Shown here: piece after piece, positions 36,564 to 48,235 of the stretch
Position numbering within the stretch: the first letter of the stretch is position 1
How the letters are laid out: every line of letters starts with the position of its first letter
Assembly: GCA_037074705.1 (NCBI GenBank)
Contig: CM073596.1
Location: forward strand, 19,240,501 to 19,304,500
DNA length: 64,000 nt
Direction of reading: 5' to 3'
Source of the DNA: Zhengitettix transpicula
Lineage: Eukaryota > Arthropoda > Insecta > Orthoptera > Tetrigidae
Program-made: the position numbers and the translations under genes
Notes under the pieces: generated by a model
The model's database searches: none
Seen by the model: only the letters and a program-made list of their open reading frames with translations
Told to the model about the DNA's origin: nothing

Positions 36564-37369
36564 TGTAGTATTTTACGTCCAATAAAGAATGCAAAATCAA
36601 TTAAAACAAACAATTCACATTTATTAACTGCAAACAATTATAATTTACAAAAGTTATTTAGTCAAATAAATTTCAATTTACATTATAAATTAATCTTTTA
36701 CAATAAAATGACTATATCTCAGGGTCGTTTACTGGGACTTTTATAAAGAAAATACTTGTTAACAATGAAATTTTATGAAGCTATTATGGACTTAATTCAT
36801 CAATAGGTTATTACAATGCAAAAACATAAAATATGAACTTTAAATTCTGAAGTAAATTCGAAATCTGGCGATATCTTTACTTATAGATAGTAATTCTGTG
36901 GAATTTTACCTTACTGTCTCTGGCACTCAAGGAAATTGTCTCGTTCGTACACATACACTTATTTCACTTTATAGACAGACCATTTTTATCCACTGACTCT
37001 AATCAACACTTTTAGTTTTGCAATAGTTGGTTCACTGTTCGTTTAAGAAATCATATTAGCTCGTTCCGAAGATTGTTAACTGCTGGATGCAGTTACCTGG
37101 GCTCCCAAAATCGGTGAAAGTGGTCTAAATCGAGAATATAATGATTTAGACTCAGCAATATAAATATTTAGCGTTGAATATTACGTAGTTATCTCACAGA
37201 CTCCAACTGGTAAAAATGTTCTAACTGTTTTAACTGTTGTTACATGTATTCAGGCACTTTCTGTATTTTATAATTTTCGTCTGTCCACTGCTATATTTCC
37301 ATGACGACTTTACTGGAGCTCGCCTCCCCACAGACTCTGCTATGCGCGTCTAGCGAACCAACGTCTACA
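36564..37369 (-). mobile_element. gypsy-like LTR remnant (about 806 bp)
   Basis: On the minus strand it begins TGTAGACGTTGG (37369) and ends GTAAAATACTACA (36564), followed after three bases by the PBS-like motif. Length and end sequences match the plus-strand LTR at 4786-5566, and short blocks such as ACCCTGAGATAT/GCCCTGAGAAAT and AATTGTTTG near the end align. No pol follows; truncated. Confidence 0.45.
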
Positions 37370-37382
37370 ATACTCACAAACA

Positions 37383-37628
37383 TTGCATTCTTGCCACATT
37401 TTTGTGTAAGACTTGTGTGCTTTATGCCGCTAACAATGCAAGTCCAAATTTTTGTTTATTAATTACTTATTTCATTTTAATTACCACAATATATATATTA
37501 TCTCGTTGCATTCTTGCCACATTCTTGTGTACGACTTGTGTGCTTTATGCCGCTAACAATGCGAGTCCAAATTTTTGTTTATTAATTAATTATTTCATTT
37601 TAATTACCACAATATATATATGATCTCG
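37383..37628. repeat. two-copy tandem duplication, 123-bp unit
   Basis: Copies start at 37383 and 37506; a third begins at 37629 and stops after a few bases. Units share GACTTGTGTGCTTTATGCCG and TTAATTACCACAATATATAT and differ at only a few positions. It adjoins the outer edge of the LTR at 37369. Confidence 0.93.
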
Positions 37629-39520
37629 TTGCTAGTTTTATTGGCGTATGTGAATATTTTATCCTGTCGATATTGCTGTTTTTACCTTCTTCAATACTTG
37701 CAACTTTACATGATTGAAGTGCATACATATTATATATATATAAATAAATTTATTTAATGGGATCCTCGAGAATCTGCATTTATTGGATAATAGGACTAAA
37801 ATAACACAGTATTGTGTGAATACCAGCAAATTGAATTATTTGTGAATGTAGTTGTTCTGTGGCTGTACAAAGAGCAGCAGCACGGGTATGACTTATGGAG
37901 TCTGCATTTGCGTGCAGCTCATGTGGTGCGTGCGGAGGCAGCTGATGCCATGGACGATACTCGTCTGACCCCGGCCGCTCCCACGCTTCTCAAAAGGACC
38001 AACGCAAATCCAGCACTTTGGCTAGACGAACAAATGAATGAAGAACGTCATTTATAACACGGGAAATGCATCTTTCCATTCAATTTGCCTCTAACGCTCA
38101 ATGTCAGCTCAACTGAGCAGTACCAAACCTCAAGTACGAAATCAAAATCAAAATTGATATGACAGGCTGTGAGCGAAAAACAAGAAATGTCGGCAAATTT
38201 TCAGAATTTAGAGGTCACGAAAGAAACTTATAAACTACTTGTGTTATATTTAATTACTAAGATCGAGTTGCAACTTTCAGAATAATTTTAAAAAAATCAT
38301 TCCCGTGGTAACTTAATTCTGTAGACAATAGAATACCTAATTTTCTTAGTCTGGAATAATTACAAATTAGTGGATATGTTGCCCATATTATTTTCTACGT
38401 AACTTTACAAATCTGTAAAATGTGTACCGAAGTTAATGGTGACACTCGCGAGGAGTCAAGGAATAACCTTGGTTTATTTTTATGTAGATAGTGAACCGAA
38501 AATAAAAAAAACAATTTCGGTCACCTAAACTCGGCGTTTTCAGTTGTCAGCGGGAGACTGTTACTCGCTGAGAGATATGATGACGTTGGCCAGCTGATAA
38601 ATGTTATCTGTGAACTATATTTGACAAAAATGGTATATTACCTTTTTATGTAAAAGGAATTATTTTATTTACGTTGGTGCGGAGAATATCTTTGAGATTA
38701 TTGGATTGTTAAAAAGAGGAGCTATTGGTGAAAACTGTGTTGTAAAGAGTTTGAATTTATAAAGTTATTTTAAAGGAACGCTGCATGTTTAAACAAATTA
38801 TTAGAATTTTTTCCTCGCTGAAATATATTATTCGAAGTTGATTTAGTTCAATAGCTTTTGTTCTTGGAAGGAAATCAAAACATTCTCGCCATTCATCCAG
38901 GAAAATGACCCAGCACATATTTTTCACCACTGGACCATTCTTTTTGCAGGAACTTCATGCCGAAAATTATAGAGATTTAAAGTGGGCATCGCTCGGTGAA
39001 GCCCAAAGGGTTAATATTCGATTCGGATAATAGAAATATAGTGACTTCTTGTGGGGACGTTAATATCACTGGATTAGAAAAATTTTATTTGGAATCTGGT
39101 TGATAGCACTGCAGATGTGATTCACTTAATTAGAGCCCTTCCGTTTAATTTACGTGTAATTGAAACGATTTTTTTATCACTTTTTACTATTCAGTAACTG
39201 TCACTGAAAAATTTTAATTTCAGGTCTCACAAAATTCTTTTGTTGGTGATTTTACTTTGTAGTTGTCGAACATACTACATACTACGAATACTAAAATTCG
39301 GATGAACTTCCTGTTTTGAAACACCAGGTACCGTTTACAGACTCTTCCCAATGCGGCGTTTTAACTTGGTTGATGGAGTTGGGAGGAATTTTTGGTGTAC
39401 GCGTTCTCAATATTATGGACACACCGAACAAAGGACTTCCTCAAGAATCGTGGCCCAGATCAATCGGTAAAACACATAGAAGTTGTATTCCCGCAGTTCA
39501 GGCGTAGAGGCTGTGAAGTC
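37629..39520. other. unassigned
   Basis: A GC-richer patch at about 37860-38010 contains an 81-codon frame without recognisable similarity. Otherwise AT-rich with no feature. Confidence 0.3.
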
Positions 39521-39529
39521 CGGTGAAAC

Positions 39530-39830
39530 CGAAACAGGAGCGATCAGGGCCGGGCTGTTTGGCTAAATGGCGAGTGTTTTGACAGGTGTTGGTTGCGGTT
39601 ATCGGGCGAGGAGGATCTCCGGAGACGTCGGCCTTGCCGGGGGACGGGTTTTTGTCGCAAGGTAATTAACGACCCGAGTGGCTGCTTATTAGAGACGAGG
39701 CTCGTGGCGCTCCTGATTTTGACGGACGATAACAGCTGCCGGTGCGTCTTTCTTCGCAAAAATCGTGTACGTCCCGACGGCAATTTTCTGGTCGTATGCT
39801 CCCAATAAATAACGGTCATCATTCGGGGTT
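39530..39830. promoter_or_regulatory. GC/CpG-rich island
   Basis: CpG-dense block (GTCGGCCTTGCCGGGGGACG) with a GGTAATTAACG homeodomain-type site at about 39661. Overlapping frames on both strands reflect composition rather than a recognisable gene. Confidence 0.3.
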
Positions 39831-40445
39831 TCAGATGGGAAATCAAATTACTCACTTTTAAACCTGCGAACCGCTTAAATTTCCTAAGAGACTAAGAAGG
39901 CGCAGAATCAATTATTTCCGATAAGAGAATTCTTAAGCCCAAAATTATTAATACTTTACACCTTACAAATCTCTTGATCTGATAGCGTAATGTTAGTCTC
40001 ACGTCTTAATATCAATATAGAAACCTATATAAATGTATTTGGACCACCATTTTGACGAATAAACTGAAAGTTATTATAGTGGCTAATCATTCCCCTGAAA
40101 AAATAGTTAGCTGAGAGAAGCTTTATTTAACTGCGCAGATCCACTAAATTATGTGAGATTCTTGAAATATATAATATAAATATTAATTGATAAACAAGCA
40201 GAATAAAATATTTAATACCGAAATTAAAAATTCTACTTAGACAAACACGAAGTTTTGTCCGCATTTTTAGGACCTCTTGAGGTATTCGTTAAGAGACCTT
40301 CAAGATATAAAACTTACATTCAATTAAGTAAAAAAGTTTTCTTCAAAATTCATGAATAAAAAAGCCAAATTGAATTTAAAAATTTGAATTTATTAATACA
40401 GACAACTAATTTATTTCGAAGAAATAATTTCCCATAAATTATTAT

Positions 40446-40480
40446 CTGACGAGCTCTTAAAAATAGGACGAAACGTTGTG
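40446..40480 (+). ncRNA. hammerhead-like ribozyme core
   Basis: CTGACGA (40446-40452), 17 nt, then GAAACGTTGTG. The end of the core, ATAGGACGAAACG, resembles known animal hammerheads. Stem II pairs only partly in this copy. An 8-bp perfect hairpin (AATAATTT/AAATTATT) sits immediately upstream where stem I would be. Degenerate. Confidence 0.4.
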
Positions 40481-40516
40481 TTGTTTCTCAATAATTTGTA
40501 ACTTCTTCATTAAGTA

Positions 40517-41074
40517 CTAGCTGGATGTAGGCGTTGCCCGGCTATTTATTTATATAAGGCCTTAAATGTAATTAATTCCGCATTAATCTATTAGTCAATA
40601 AGTGAATTATCGTATCTATGCGGAGGGAATGATAATTCATTATAATCCACAAGTGCCTTTAGAGAAGCATAAATTCTCCCAATACTAAATAATATCAAAA
40701 TTATTGTTCAAAACAATATTTTCGGTACACTACAACAATAAAAAATGCATGCACTGTGGGTTCCTTTCCCATTCTGTAAGAGGTTGTAATTATACACATA
40801 GAACATTGCTATAAAAACTATTAATCTCTTTGGCTCCGAAACATATTTATGCGACTCAAATATCGGCCAGTTTTAGCATGTTTGAAAAATTTCACCTCCG
40901 CTCCTAGAGGTGGTAGGCGTGTCTCACCCCCACAGTACCGTTTCTCGTATTTTGAAGAATATGTGTACTGAATTTTTTTTCAGTCTGCCCACGCGTTTAA
41001 ATTTGTACAGAAATTAACGTAAATGCATACAAACCTACATACATACAAACATACATCCTTTTTTATTATCTGGA
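40517..41074 (-). mobile_element. Helitron-like non-autonomous element copy 2 with exact termini
   Basis: Minus strand: host A, then TCCAGATAATAAAAAAGG (41074 downward) ... GCCGGGCAACGCC ... CATCCAGCTAG (40517), then host T. TC start, CTAG end, a short GC-rich palindrome about 10 nt before the end, no target duplication and insertion between A and T are the Helitron hallmarks. It shares CGAGAAACGGTACTGTGGGG and the GTATGTTTGTATG-like 5' part with copy 1. It inserted 36 bp beyond the hammerhead-like core at 40446-40480. Confidence 0.75.
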
Positions 41075-42625
41075 TTCTGACTTATTTGGCCATTCATATA
41101 CCCCTATATTATTCTTGTCCCCCCCACCGGGACGTATTATAGTTTAATCCTTATTTTTTTCCCCAAATTCGCTTTTATTTTTTTACGTATGTATATTTTT
41201 TTATCTTTTTGTTTACTTATTTATAGGTAATACAAAACATTAACCAATCTTGTAATTATCATATCATTATATCACTTGGATATTTTATGTAATAACTATC
41301 GAAATGGAATATTACCATACAATTTTTACAATTTCAAATCACTATGATTTTAGTGTCTGGGCCAACTCAAGGCAATAGCAATAATAAAATACGGTCTAAC
41401 AATAGTCCAAACATTGGAGCTGTCTCCTTGTTGTATTGACATCAGATTGGAAAAATTCCCTCTCATGTGATATATATATATATTTAAGGAGTTCGTTGTA
41501 ACTTCGTGTATTTGAAGACCTGTGTTGCCGAAAAATATGTTTATCCGTTGAAAGAAAAATAACAGTCCTGGTCATAAATTTTAGTGTTATCAGTGACGGA
41601 ATGGGAAGATAAAATAAAATACGTGAGAACAGTCTGGCCCAAAGGAAAAACAAAAGAGAGTTTCCTTCCATAAGGTCAACTCTCCCGGCGATACAGGAAT
41701 AATTTATAATAATGGTATTCGTTCATAAACATGTAAAAGGGAAAAATCACGCAAATCCCTCGTATTGGAAATATGTTTTTTTTTTAGAATTCTTATTCAG
41801 TCCAGTTGTTGTTTCAGTGTTCTGAGAGTTATCGTGTAAATAGAAATGAGAGTGGTGAGTATGCATTAAGCATCTGGCAGAATAAAATCAATTAAGAACT
41901 TCGTTACAATCTGAATCGTCAGCGTACGTTATTTTAATTCCCACCACGTCTACGCTCATAAATACGTTTAAGCTTTGTATATGTCCTGCACGCAGTGAAA
42001 TGTAACTGCACGAGCAGGATCTGTCGAAGTAAAATCCTTGAAACGAGATACAAAACGTAAATTGGGCGATATTGTTTGAGTAATCAAGCTCCTGCTGACT
42101 CTGCAGTCTATTCATTTCTTTGTTGGATATTTTAGAACGAAGTACCGCTACGGCTTTCTGCGTGACACGAGTGTTTTATGTAAACAGCTAAAAGTACGAC
42201 CTCGATCTATATAATCCAAGCCATCGAGATTTTACCAACTATGGAAACTTTTCCTCGTAAAAACATGAAAAAATTATAAATCAATTATCGTAGAACGTTT
42301 ACAATTAATTGAGTGAAAAACTTAGAACGTTAATTTTCACTTACCCCACCCAAATATAGAACGTTTACTTCAGAGACTGACTTTGTCACGAAATTCCTGT
42401 ATTCTTCTGTTTTCGGATGCTTTGTAAATGTACCTTGTATTTATTTAGATAATAGTTAATCACTTCACATGCATATTTGGGAATTGATATGTTAAACTAT
42501 TGATTTTATTTATATGAAAGTAGAACTTGTCCTATTTAATTACTCTAAAATCCTTTACAACCAGATTCGTTGTTTTAGCACTGTATTACAAATAGATAAT
42601 AAACAGACAAAATTAGTGATAAAAT
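41075..42625. other. unassigned
   Basis: Only short chance frames; nothing recognised. Confidence 0.3.
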
Positions 42626-42630
42626 AAATA

Positions 42631-43060
42631 TCTCACAACTTTTCAGCAAACGTTGTTGTTTTCGTCAGGAGTAAATAATCGTACGAAACTAGACGACGAA
42701 ATCAAAAGAAAATATATTAATGTAAAAGTAATAAGTGGTCATAGTCATTTTTGAGTTTAATAGTATCGGTTTGGACGTTAATTGCAGTGACGTTAGATTT
42801 AATCATTTAAACATTATAATTCCAGAATAGTACCTGGTATCAAAACATTAAATATTGTTATTATTATTAATTTTTCCAATGAATGGAATTTTGGAGATGA
42901 CAAGATTGCTTAAAATGTATAGTTTCATATTGGACATATACTGTTTGATACGGGGTTTCAAGTACTTTTATTTTGCCCAATGTAGCAGGAATTAAATCAC
43001 AGCAAGAGATTTCGTTATCCAAGTGGATCCTACTAGTTTTTTGATCAAGATTCAAAGTGT
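42631..43060 (-). mobile_element. Penelope-like element remnant copy 2 (GIY-YIG end, 3' UTR, ribozyme-like core)
   Basis: Minus-strand frames jointly give EISCCDLIPAT and, after a frameshift, KPRIKQYMSNMKLYI, aligning with the CSNCNSCYIGQTK and NTRIKEHMSNIKI of the 24.9-kb copy. The 3' UTR aligns too (CCAGGTACTATTCTGGA; ACTCAAAAATGACTATGA). The hammerhead-like core is about 200 bp beyond the coding remnant. The coding part is dead. Confidence 0.65.
42634..42668 (-). ncRNA. hammerhead-like ribozyme core in a Penelope-like element
   Basis: Minus strand: CTGACGA, AA, ACAA / loop CAACGT / TTGC (three of four pairs), T, GAAA, then AGTTGTGAGATATTTAT. The interval is 17 nt, as in the copies at 8.4, 31.8, 40.5 and 61.4 kb. 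This copy physically ties the motif to a GIY-YIG coding remnant. Confidence 0.45.
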
Positions 43061-43108
43061 ATCAGTTGATTTCATCATCTCTTGGCGCCAACTTATATTT
43101 CTAAAAAT

Positions 43109-43252
43109 GATCACCCATTCAAAGTTAAAGAAAAAGGGCAATGCATAGACGTTGGCAAATATTCATTTGTTAATAGATCGATTTGCGAATGGAATTCGTT
43201 GCCTGCAGAATTGGTTTTCCGAATAGCGCTGATCAGTTTAGACGTAGGCTAA
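43109..43252 (+). mobile_element. LINE ORF2 C-terminal fragment
   Basis: A 47-codon frame reads DHPFKVKEKG...DVGKYSFVNRSICEWNSLPA then ELVF, to a TAA. It matches the FSxRVVxxWNSLPxxVV pattern that ends ORF2 of many CR1/Jockey-type LINEs. Only the 3' end remains, running into the (AT)n tract at 43263. Confidence 0.65.
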
Positions 43253-43259
43253 TAAAACT

Positions 43260-43262
<3 letters not shown>

Positions 43263-43302
<40 letters not shown>
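43263..43302. repeat. (AT)n microsatellite
   Basis: Uninterrupted dinucleotide tract, directly after the LINE fragment, possibly grown from its tail. Confidence 0.95.
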
Positions 43303-43304
<2 letters not shown>

Positions 43305-45330
43305 CTCTGTCAACGATGAAATTAAAAATATCAACAATCCATAAATAAATAATTAATTGAAAACAATGATAGCCAAGTTGAAATATTTGCCTTGTGCTCA
43401 ACCTGCAGAGCCTTCCTCGGATTAAGACACCTAAATAAATATATATTTCTTATTATAATTATTAATCTCTACCCGGTCAGCGTGGTAAACAGCGAAGTAA
43501 AATGATTTTTGAGAAAATAAATATCAAATAAAAAAGTGAAGTGTAGTGAAAAGAAAAATGGAGGGTGGAACGTGTTCTTTTTTCAGCTAAATAATAATAA
43601 GCATTACAAAGACAGTTAGTTTATGTTACCCATATAATTTTATATTTGTATACATGTCATTTTTGTAGATGTAGCTACCACCAAGAAAATGCCCAATAGT
43701 AGTTTAATAATAATAATTTACAGATGATTAATATTTGGAATTATTTAAAGATTTTTATGAACTTGTAATGTAGAACGTTGTTATAAAGGAGATCATTAAA
43801 ACCCATAATTTTAAAATAGGTTTTTAATAATAACATTTGATTAAAAATAGAAATAATACTAATAACGGTATTAACCATTTAATTTTTAAGATACAGCTTT
43901 AACGTACTAATTACCTGAAAAATATCGCTAATTGAATTGAAACTGTGCAAAGTGATGATAGGTTCATGTCAACGTGAGTCGTGTTGCTGTGGAACGTGGT
44001 ACACGGTCCGAATTTAATTTGGCACATCGTTTGGATGGAGGTCCTGTGAATGGAGCCGGCCGGAAGACGTCGTGTAAAAGCGTAAAATGCGTGAGGAGCG
44101 TTGTCGGATTTCTTGTGGCCGTGGCTGCCTCTCTTTCCATTCAAACCGACGTCCTAGCGGGTTCAATCCCGTTTACTGCCAGCTAAGCTGAGGCGCCGTG
44201 GAATCCACCTATAAAGAAAAACGTGTATTTATTTTTATTTTTTTAACGTACGATTAGAAATATTTTGGTAGTGGTAACATATTAGTGGGAGGAGATTTGA
44301 CTGAAAATTTAAAGTACTAGAGTAGTGCAAATCACATGAGAAAAATATCACGTACCGCATCTGCATTCAAGAAATTAATGTGAGCCGACAAATATTAATT
44401 TGTAATATATTAATGTTTTCAAAAGTGTTAAAATTACAAAAATAGAATTTTCTGGAATATTTTGTTGCTTAAATTAGTGTATTTTAGGTGACACCATAAT
44501 AAATTAGCTTCCTTAAGGGTGTTAAAATAGATCACTCGTGTATAGTTGTTTATGTTTTATTTTACGAATAGTCATAGATTTGTTTGTATATTTTCAATTT
44601 AATGTTACATGTTTTATATGAAGATTTTATTGGCTGATTAAAATTTTATTTACAAAAGTTAGCAATATCTCATTCTATCACGATGATTTTTTGCGGGTAG
44701 ATTCTTGGAATTATAATGGAATAAAATGATAATATTTCAACGCGGAGATCATTGGAATTAATGGCGTATACTTGAAAATTTCTGTGCATTATTAATTGAA
44801 TTGCCTCATACATTTATATCAATTGCAGGAAATAAAAAGTTATTATTCAAACCATTTATTGTCGAAGAAGCTCACGACAATGCTAATCAACTTCATTTTC
44901 CCAAAGTATTTTTGTAAAAGACTTAATATATGTTTTTTAAATTATCTGAAGTATTATTGGAACATTATTGCCATATAATTTTTTTCTATAAATATCAGTC
45001 TTATAAATTACAGAAATTCTGTGAATGTTATTAATGTATTATCTGCTTTTAAATAGTGTTTAATGAATTAATGCAAAGAAAACAATGCAAAATTAAATTT
45101 TTGATTTAAAAATAAAAAAAAGTACTAATATTCGTTGTAACTAATGCTGTCGGGACAAAACTTATTAAGTGTGTTGAAGGTAAATCTGATGTTTTATCAG
45201 ATACTAACCAACTAGAAATGTGTGTATTCAAGAATTTGCATAAAATGTTTGGTAATAATTCTGTCCCGTAATTTTTGCAATATCTTCTCGCTGTTTAATG
45301 CTGCTATATAAACGTGTTATGTAAATACGC
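43303..45330. other. unassigned; one GC-richer patch
   Basis: A GC-richer patch at about 43975-44200 contains GGGTTCAATCCC, resembling a tRNA T-loop, but no complete cloverleaf. The rest is AT-rich without features. Confidence 0.3.
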
Positions 45331-45334
45331 AACA

Positions 45335-45620
45335 CGTTGGAAGTTTACTCTTTCTCAGGACGATGGCGGTTTTGTGCTTGTACCGGAATGGTTCGTTGTG
45401 TAGCGATGCAGTGGCCAGATTTAGCTGTCGAATATGCAGCTTGGGATGGAGTGGTTGACCGACGAGGAGGCGGGGGAAAAGCGAAGGAATGCAGTGCCGT
45501 TTTTATCCGCTACCCTGAAAACACGGACCGCGATTTCGTCCCGTACTTCCGGCCACTCAACTGTGAACCGCCTCCGCCTCCATCTCCCCTCGTCCTAGGA
45601 GACTCCACTTCATTCAAACA
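45335..45620. promoter_or_regulatory. GC-rich island
   Basis: Balanced composition and several CpGs in AT-rich flanks. A 106-codon plus-strand frame (45337-45657) shows low-complexity Pro and Gly runs and no family similarity, so I do not call a gene. Confidence 0.25.
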
Positions 45621-45834
45621 CAAATCGATAAATACTACACACTGCATTCTTATTTAGGTTTCTTATATACAACGAAGACTCTGCAGGCAAATATTTCAAC
45701 TTGGCTGTCATTGTTTTCAATTAATGATTTATTTATGGATTGACGGTATTTTTTTATTTCATCGATGACAAAACAATATAAACATCATACTATGGATTGA
45801 TTACTTAATATTAGGATCTGGAGCTTTAGACCTC

Positions 45835-45896
45835 ATTAATGAGGATTTCTATATAATTATACAATGAAAGTAACATTGTTATATACATTGAACTGG

Positions 45897-45937
<41 letters not shown>

Positions 45938-46272
45938 GTTTTCATTGTATACTTTTAATATGAAGCAAGGCAGCTAAGATAATTGTAACAGTATATCATC
46001 TATTCTAGATTATACACAAAGTGGAAGAATAGTGGACTTGAAAGAACTGACTTTTTTGACACGATGGTAAATTACACCTAAATATTAGTATAATTTATAG
46101 GTAATATAAAATATAAATAGTTTTTTAATAATTGTTTAATGGAGGATCTAATAATTACTAAAGAAAGTAGACGACATTAAATAAAGCTATGTAAATTGAT
46201 AACTATTGTGTAATGGTGTCATGCATTTGACAATGAATTTCATTGTATAATTATATAGAAAGCGTGATTAAT
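45835..46272. mobile_element. MITE-like element with 24-bp perfect inverted ends
   Basis: 45846-45869 and 46238-46261 are exact inverted complements over 24 bases (TTTCTATATAATTATACAAT... ends). The similarity continues imperfectly outward to ATTAAT on each side (45835-45840, 46267-46272), a possible target duplication. The interior of about 370 bp includes an (AT)n tract (45899-45932). Non-coding; superfamily not assigned. Confidence 0.5.
45899..45932. repeat. (AT)n microsatellite
   Basis: Uninterrupted dinucleotide tract inside the MITE-like element. Confidence 0.9.
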
Positions 46273-46639
46273 ACGGTCTGGCTATAGTTTATACAATAGG
46301 GAAAATAAATACATTTTTAGTGACTGTAAAAGGTTATTCTCAATATATGAGAGTAGAAGTACTTTGCTGCTGAAGAAGAGTTATGGGAACACTTAGACGA
46401 TAACTCCAAATAAAATAATATTTGGCTTCCCAATTTTGAAGATAAGGATTTTGTGCTTTTGCTTGGATCCTTCGGGAATAATATAAAATGAATATTCTGG
46501 CCGATTAGAAAATTAAATAATAGCGGGATATGTAGAAATTTCCCTAAAGGATTTTCCCCTAATAGTTTGATTTTTTGAATATTGCATTTATTTTACGATC
46601 CAATCCTATATTCCTTAATATTATTTCTCTTTGTTTCAG

Positions 46640-46677
46640 ATATGTCAAAACAGAGTGAGGCGTCCTTCCTTTTCGAG
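46640..46677 (+). CDS. candidate small exon, MSKQSEASFLFE
   Basis: A pyrimidine-rich TTATTTCTCTTTGTTTCAG acceptor precedes 38 bases, which are followed by a consensus GAG|GTAAGTA donor. The exon contains an ATG at 46642 followed by exactly 12 codons, so the downstream intron would be phase 0. It could be a first coding exon or a microexon read in another frame (the frame from 46640 is also open). The protein is not recognised. Splice strength is visible; coding function is inference. Confidence 0.35.
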
Positions 46678-47945
46678 GTAAGTAAATTACATTTTCTTCT
46701 GTATAATAACTATTCATAGTAATTTTAGAAAGAGTTCATGAATATAATTTTCAACGTGTCTGGAATATCCCAAAGAAAGGAATGAAAACCGTGTAGTATC
46801 AAACAAACCGGCGAAACTGAAATAAATAAAGGCGAACAATAGGAAAATCGTTTAATGTTTTTCAAAAATGGTTGTGTAATATGAGAAACAAGTTGAAGCT
46901 CTGTAACATTTTCTTTAAAATTCCGTTATTTAAAGGATTTATATAACAAAACTTGTTGTAGATGTTTATATTTTATTGATAGATCACCGTATATTAATAC
47001 TTGGAAATTTAACTATAACGTATAGAAACTATTTTACACTATACTATTATTCTTTATATAACTTCAGGAAAATTCCACTTTTACAGAAAATATTATTTAT
47101 AATTTTTATAAGCTTTATCAACTGTAGAAAATTCACAATTATTATTTTCTCATGTACAAATATTTATGAAAAAAATCGTGTGACATAATTTTCATAAAAT
47201 AATAATTGTGGCTGTAAAGTTATTATTTTCGTACAATAATATACGGTATTACAGCACTGACTTAAATTAAAATTGAAACTTCGCCTTTCAAAAATCACAA
47301 AAATTTGATGTAATTAATTTTCCTCTTTTCGACAATCTATTTTATATTAATTAGTTTTCAGTTGTTCCCATTCTAATTCGCTAACTTTTCGTGTCCATGT
47401 CCAGGGGCCCCATTTTGTGTATTTCATAGGTTATCTCTGTATTTTTTTCTGGACATTCTATAAGTATTATATGGGGTCCCATCAAATTGCAACATATTCA
47501 ACTATAGAGCGGATTTATAATTATTATTCTAAGCCAATTCCAGATTTCTACCTTTCTCAAGATTATTATCCCAAAGTGGAGCGAGTCAGACGTCTTTCTC
47601 ACTTCCCAGCTCATATTACTGTTTTCAGAAATTGCAATACATCTATGTTGGTATGTTTAAAATTGGTTTCATTCCAATCCAGTTTTGATCATACAATGTC
47701 AATTTTATAACTTAAATATTCGTGATAATAATTTGTGAACCAAGTGAAAAATTCTCGTTGGACCGGAGACCATGTAAAAATTGATATGATTAATTGTAAT
47801 GTGTTGGGTCGGGTTAGGTCCAGTTCAGTTTGAAACCTGCTACCACAGACACAGACCAGTTCCAATGGCGTGCCGACAGCCATAGTTTACAATCGGCACT
47901 GAGGAAGTTGACGCTGGTTTAATTGTATATAATTCTATCCCCCTG
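46678..47945. other. AT-rich, possibly intronic
   Basis: A 97-codon plus-strand frame at 47417-47710 starts from GTG and resembles nothing known. Otherwise nothing recognised. Confidence 0.3.
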
Positions 47946-47949
47946 GTGG

Positions 47950-48235
47950 GTCGAGTTGAAATGTTTATTAGCAGCTCTAGCCGGCAGCTATGTGCGTTTG
48001 AACCATGTTCCGAACGCCTCTAGAGTGTTTTGCTAATTGGCAGAGGATGGCTTCACGCTAATGACACCACAAAGCTTTCTGCTGACTAATTGTAGCTCCC
48101 AGGGAGGGGCTAATTAATACAAATCTAGGGCGGTCATGGTCCATTAATCAGCAGCTCAGCTCTGGACCGAACACCACGTGTGTGTATAACACTTGTACGT
48201 AATTAGTGTCCCTGCCTTCGACATCTCCAACCTGA
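47950..48235. promoter_or_regulatory. candidate enhancer, dense in homeodomain-type sites
   Basis: A roughly 50% GC island in AT-rich DNA. TAAT-type cores occur in GCTAATTGG (48032), GCTAATGA, ACTAATTGT (48086), GCTAATTAATAC (48110), CCATTAATCA (48141) and GTAATTAGT (48199), with a CACGTG E-box at 48175-48180. No coding frame. Clustering of TAAT cores in a non-AT-rich block is more than base composition would give. Confidence 0.35.

Noticed and set aside
44145..44180. GGGTTCAATCCC resembling a tRNA T-loop
   Set aside because: No matching D arm, anticodon arm or acceptor stem upstream.
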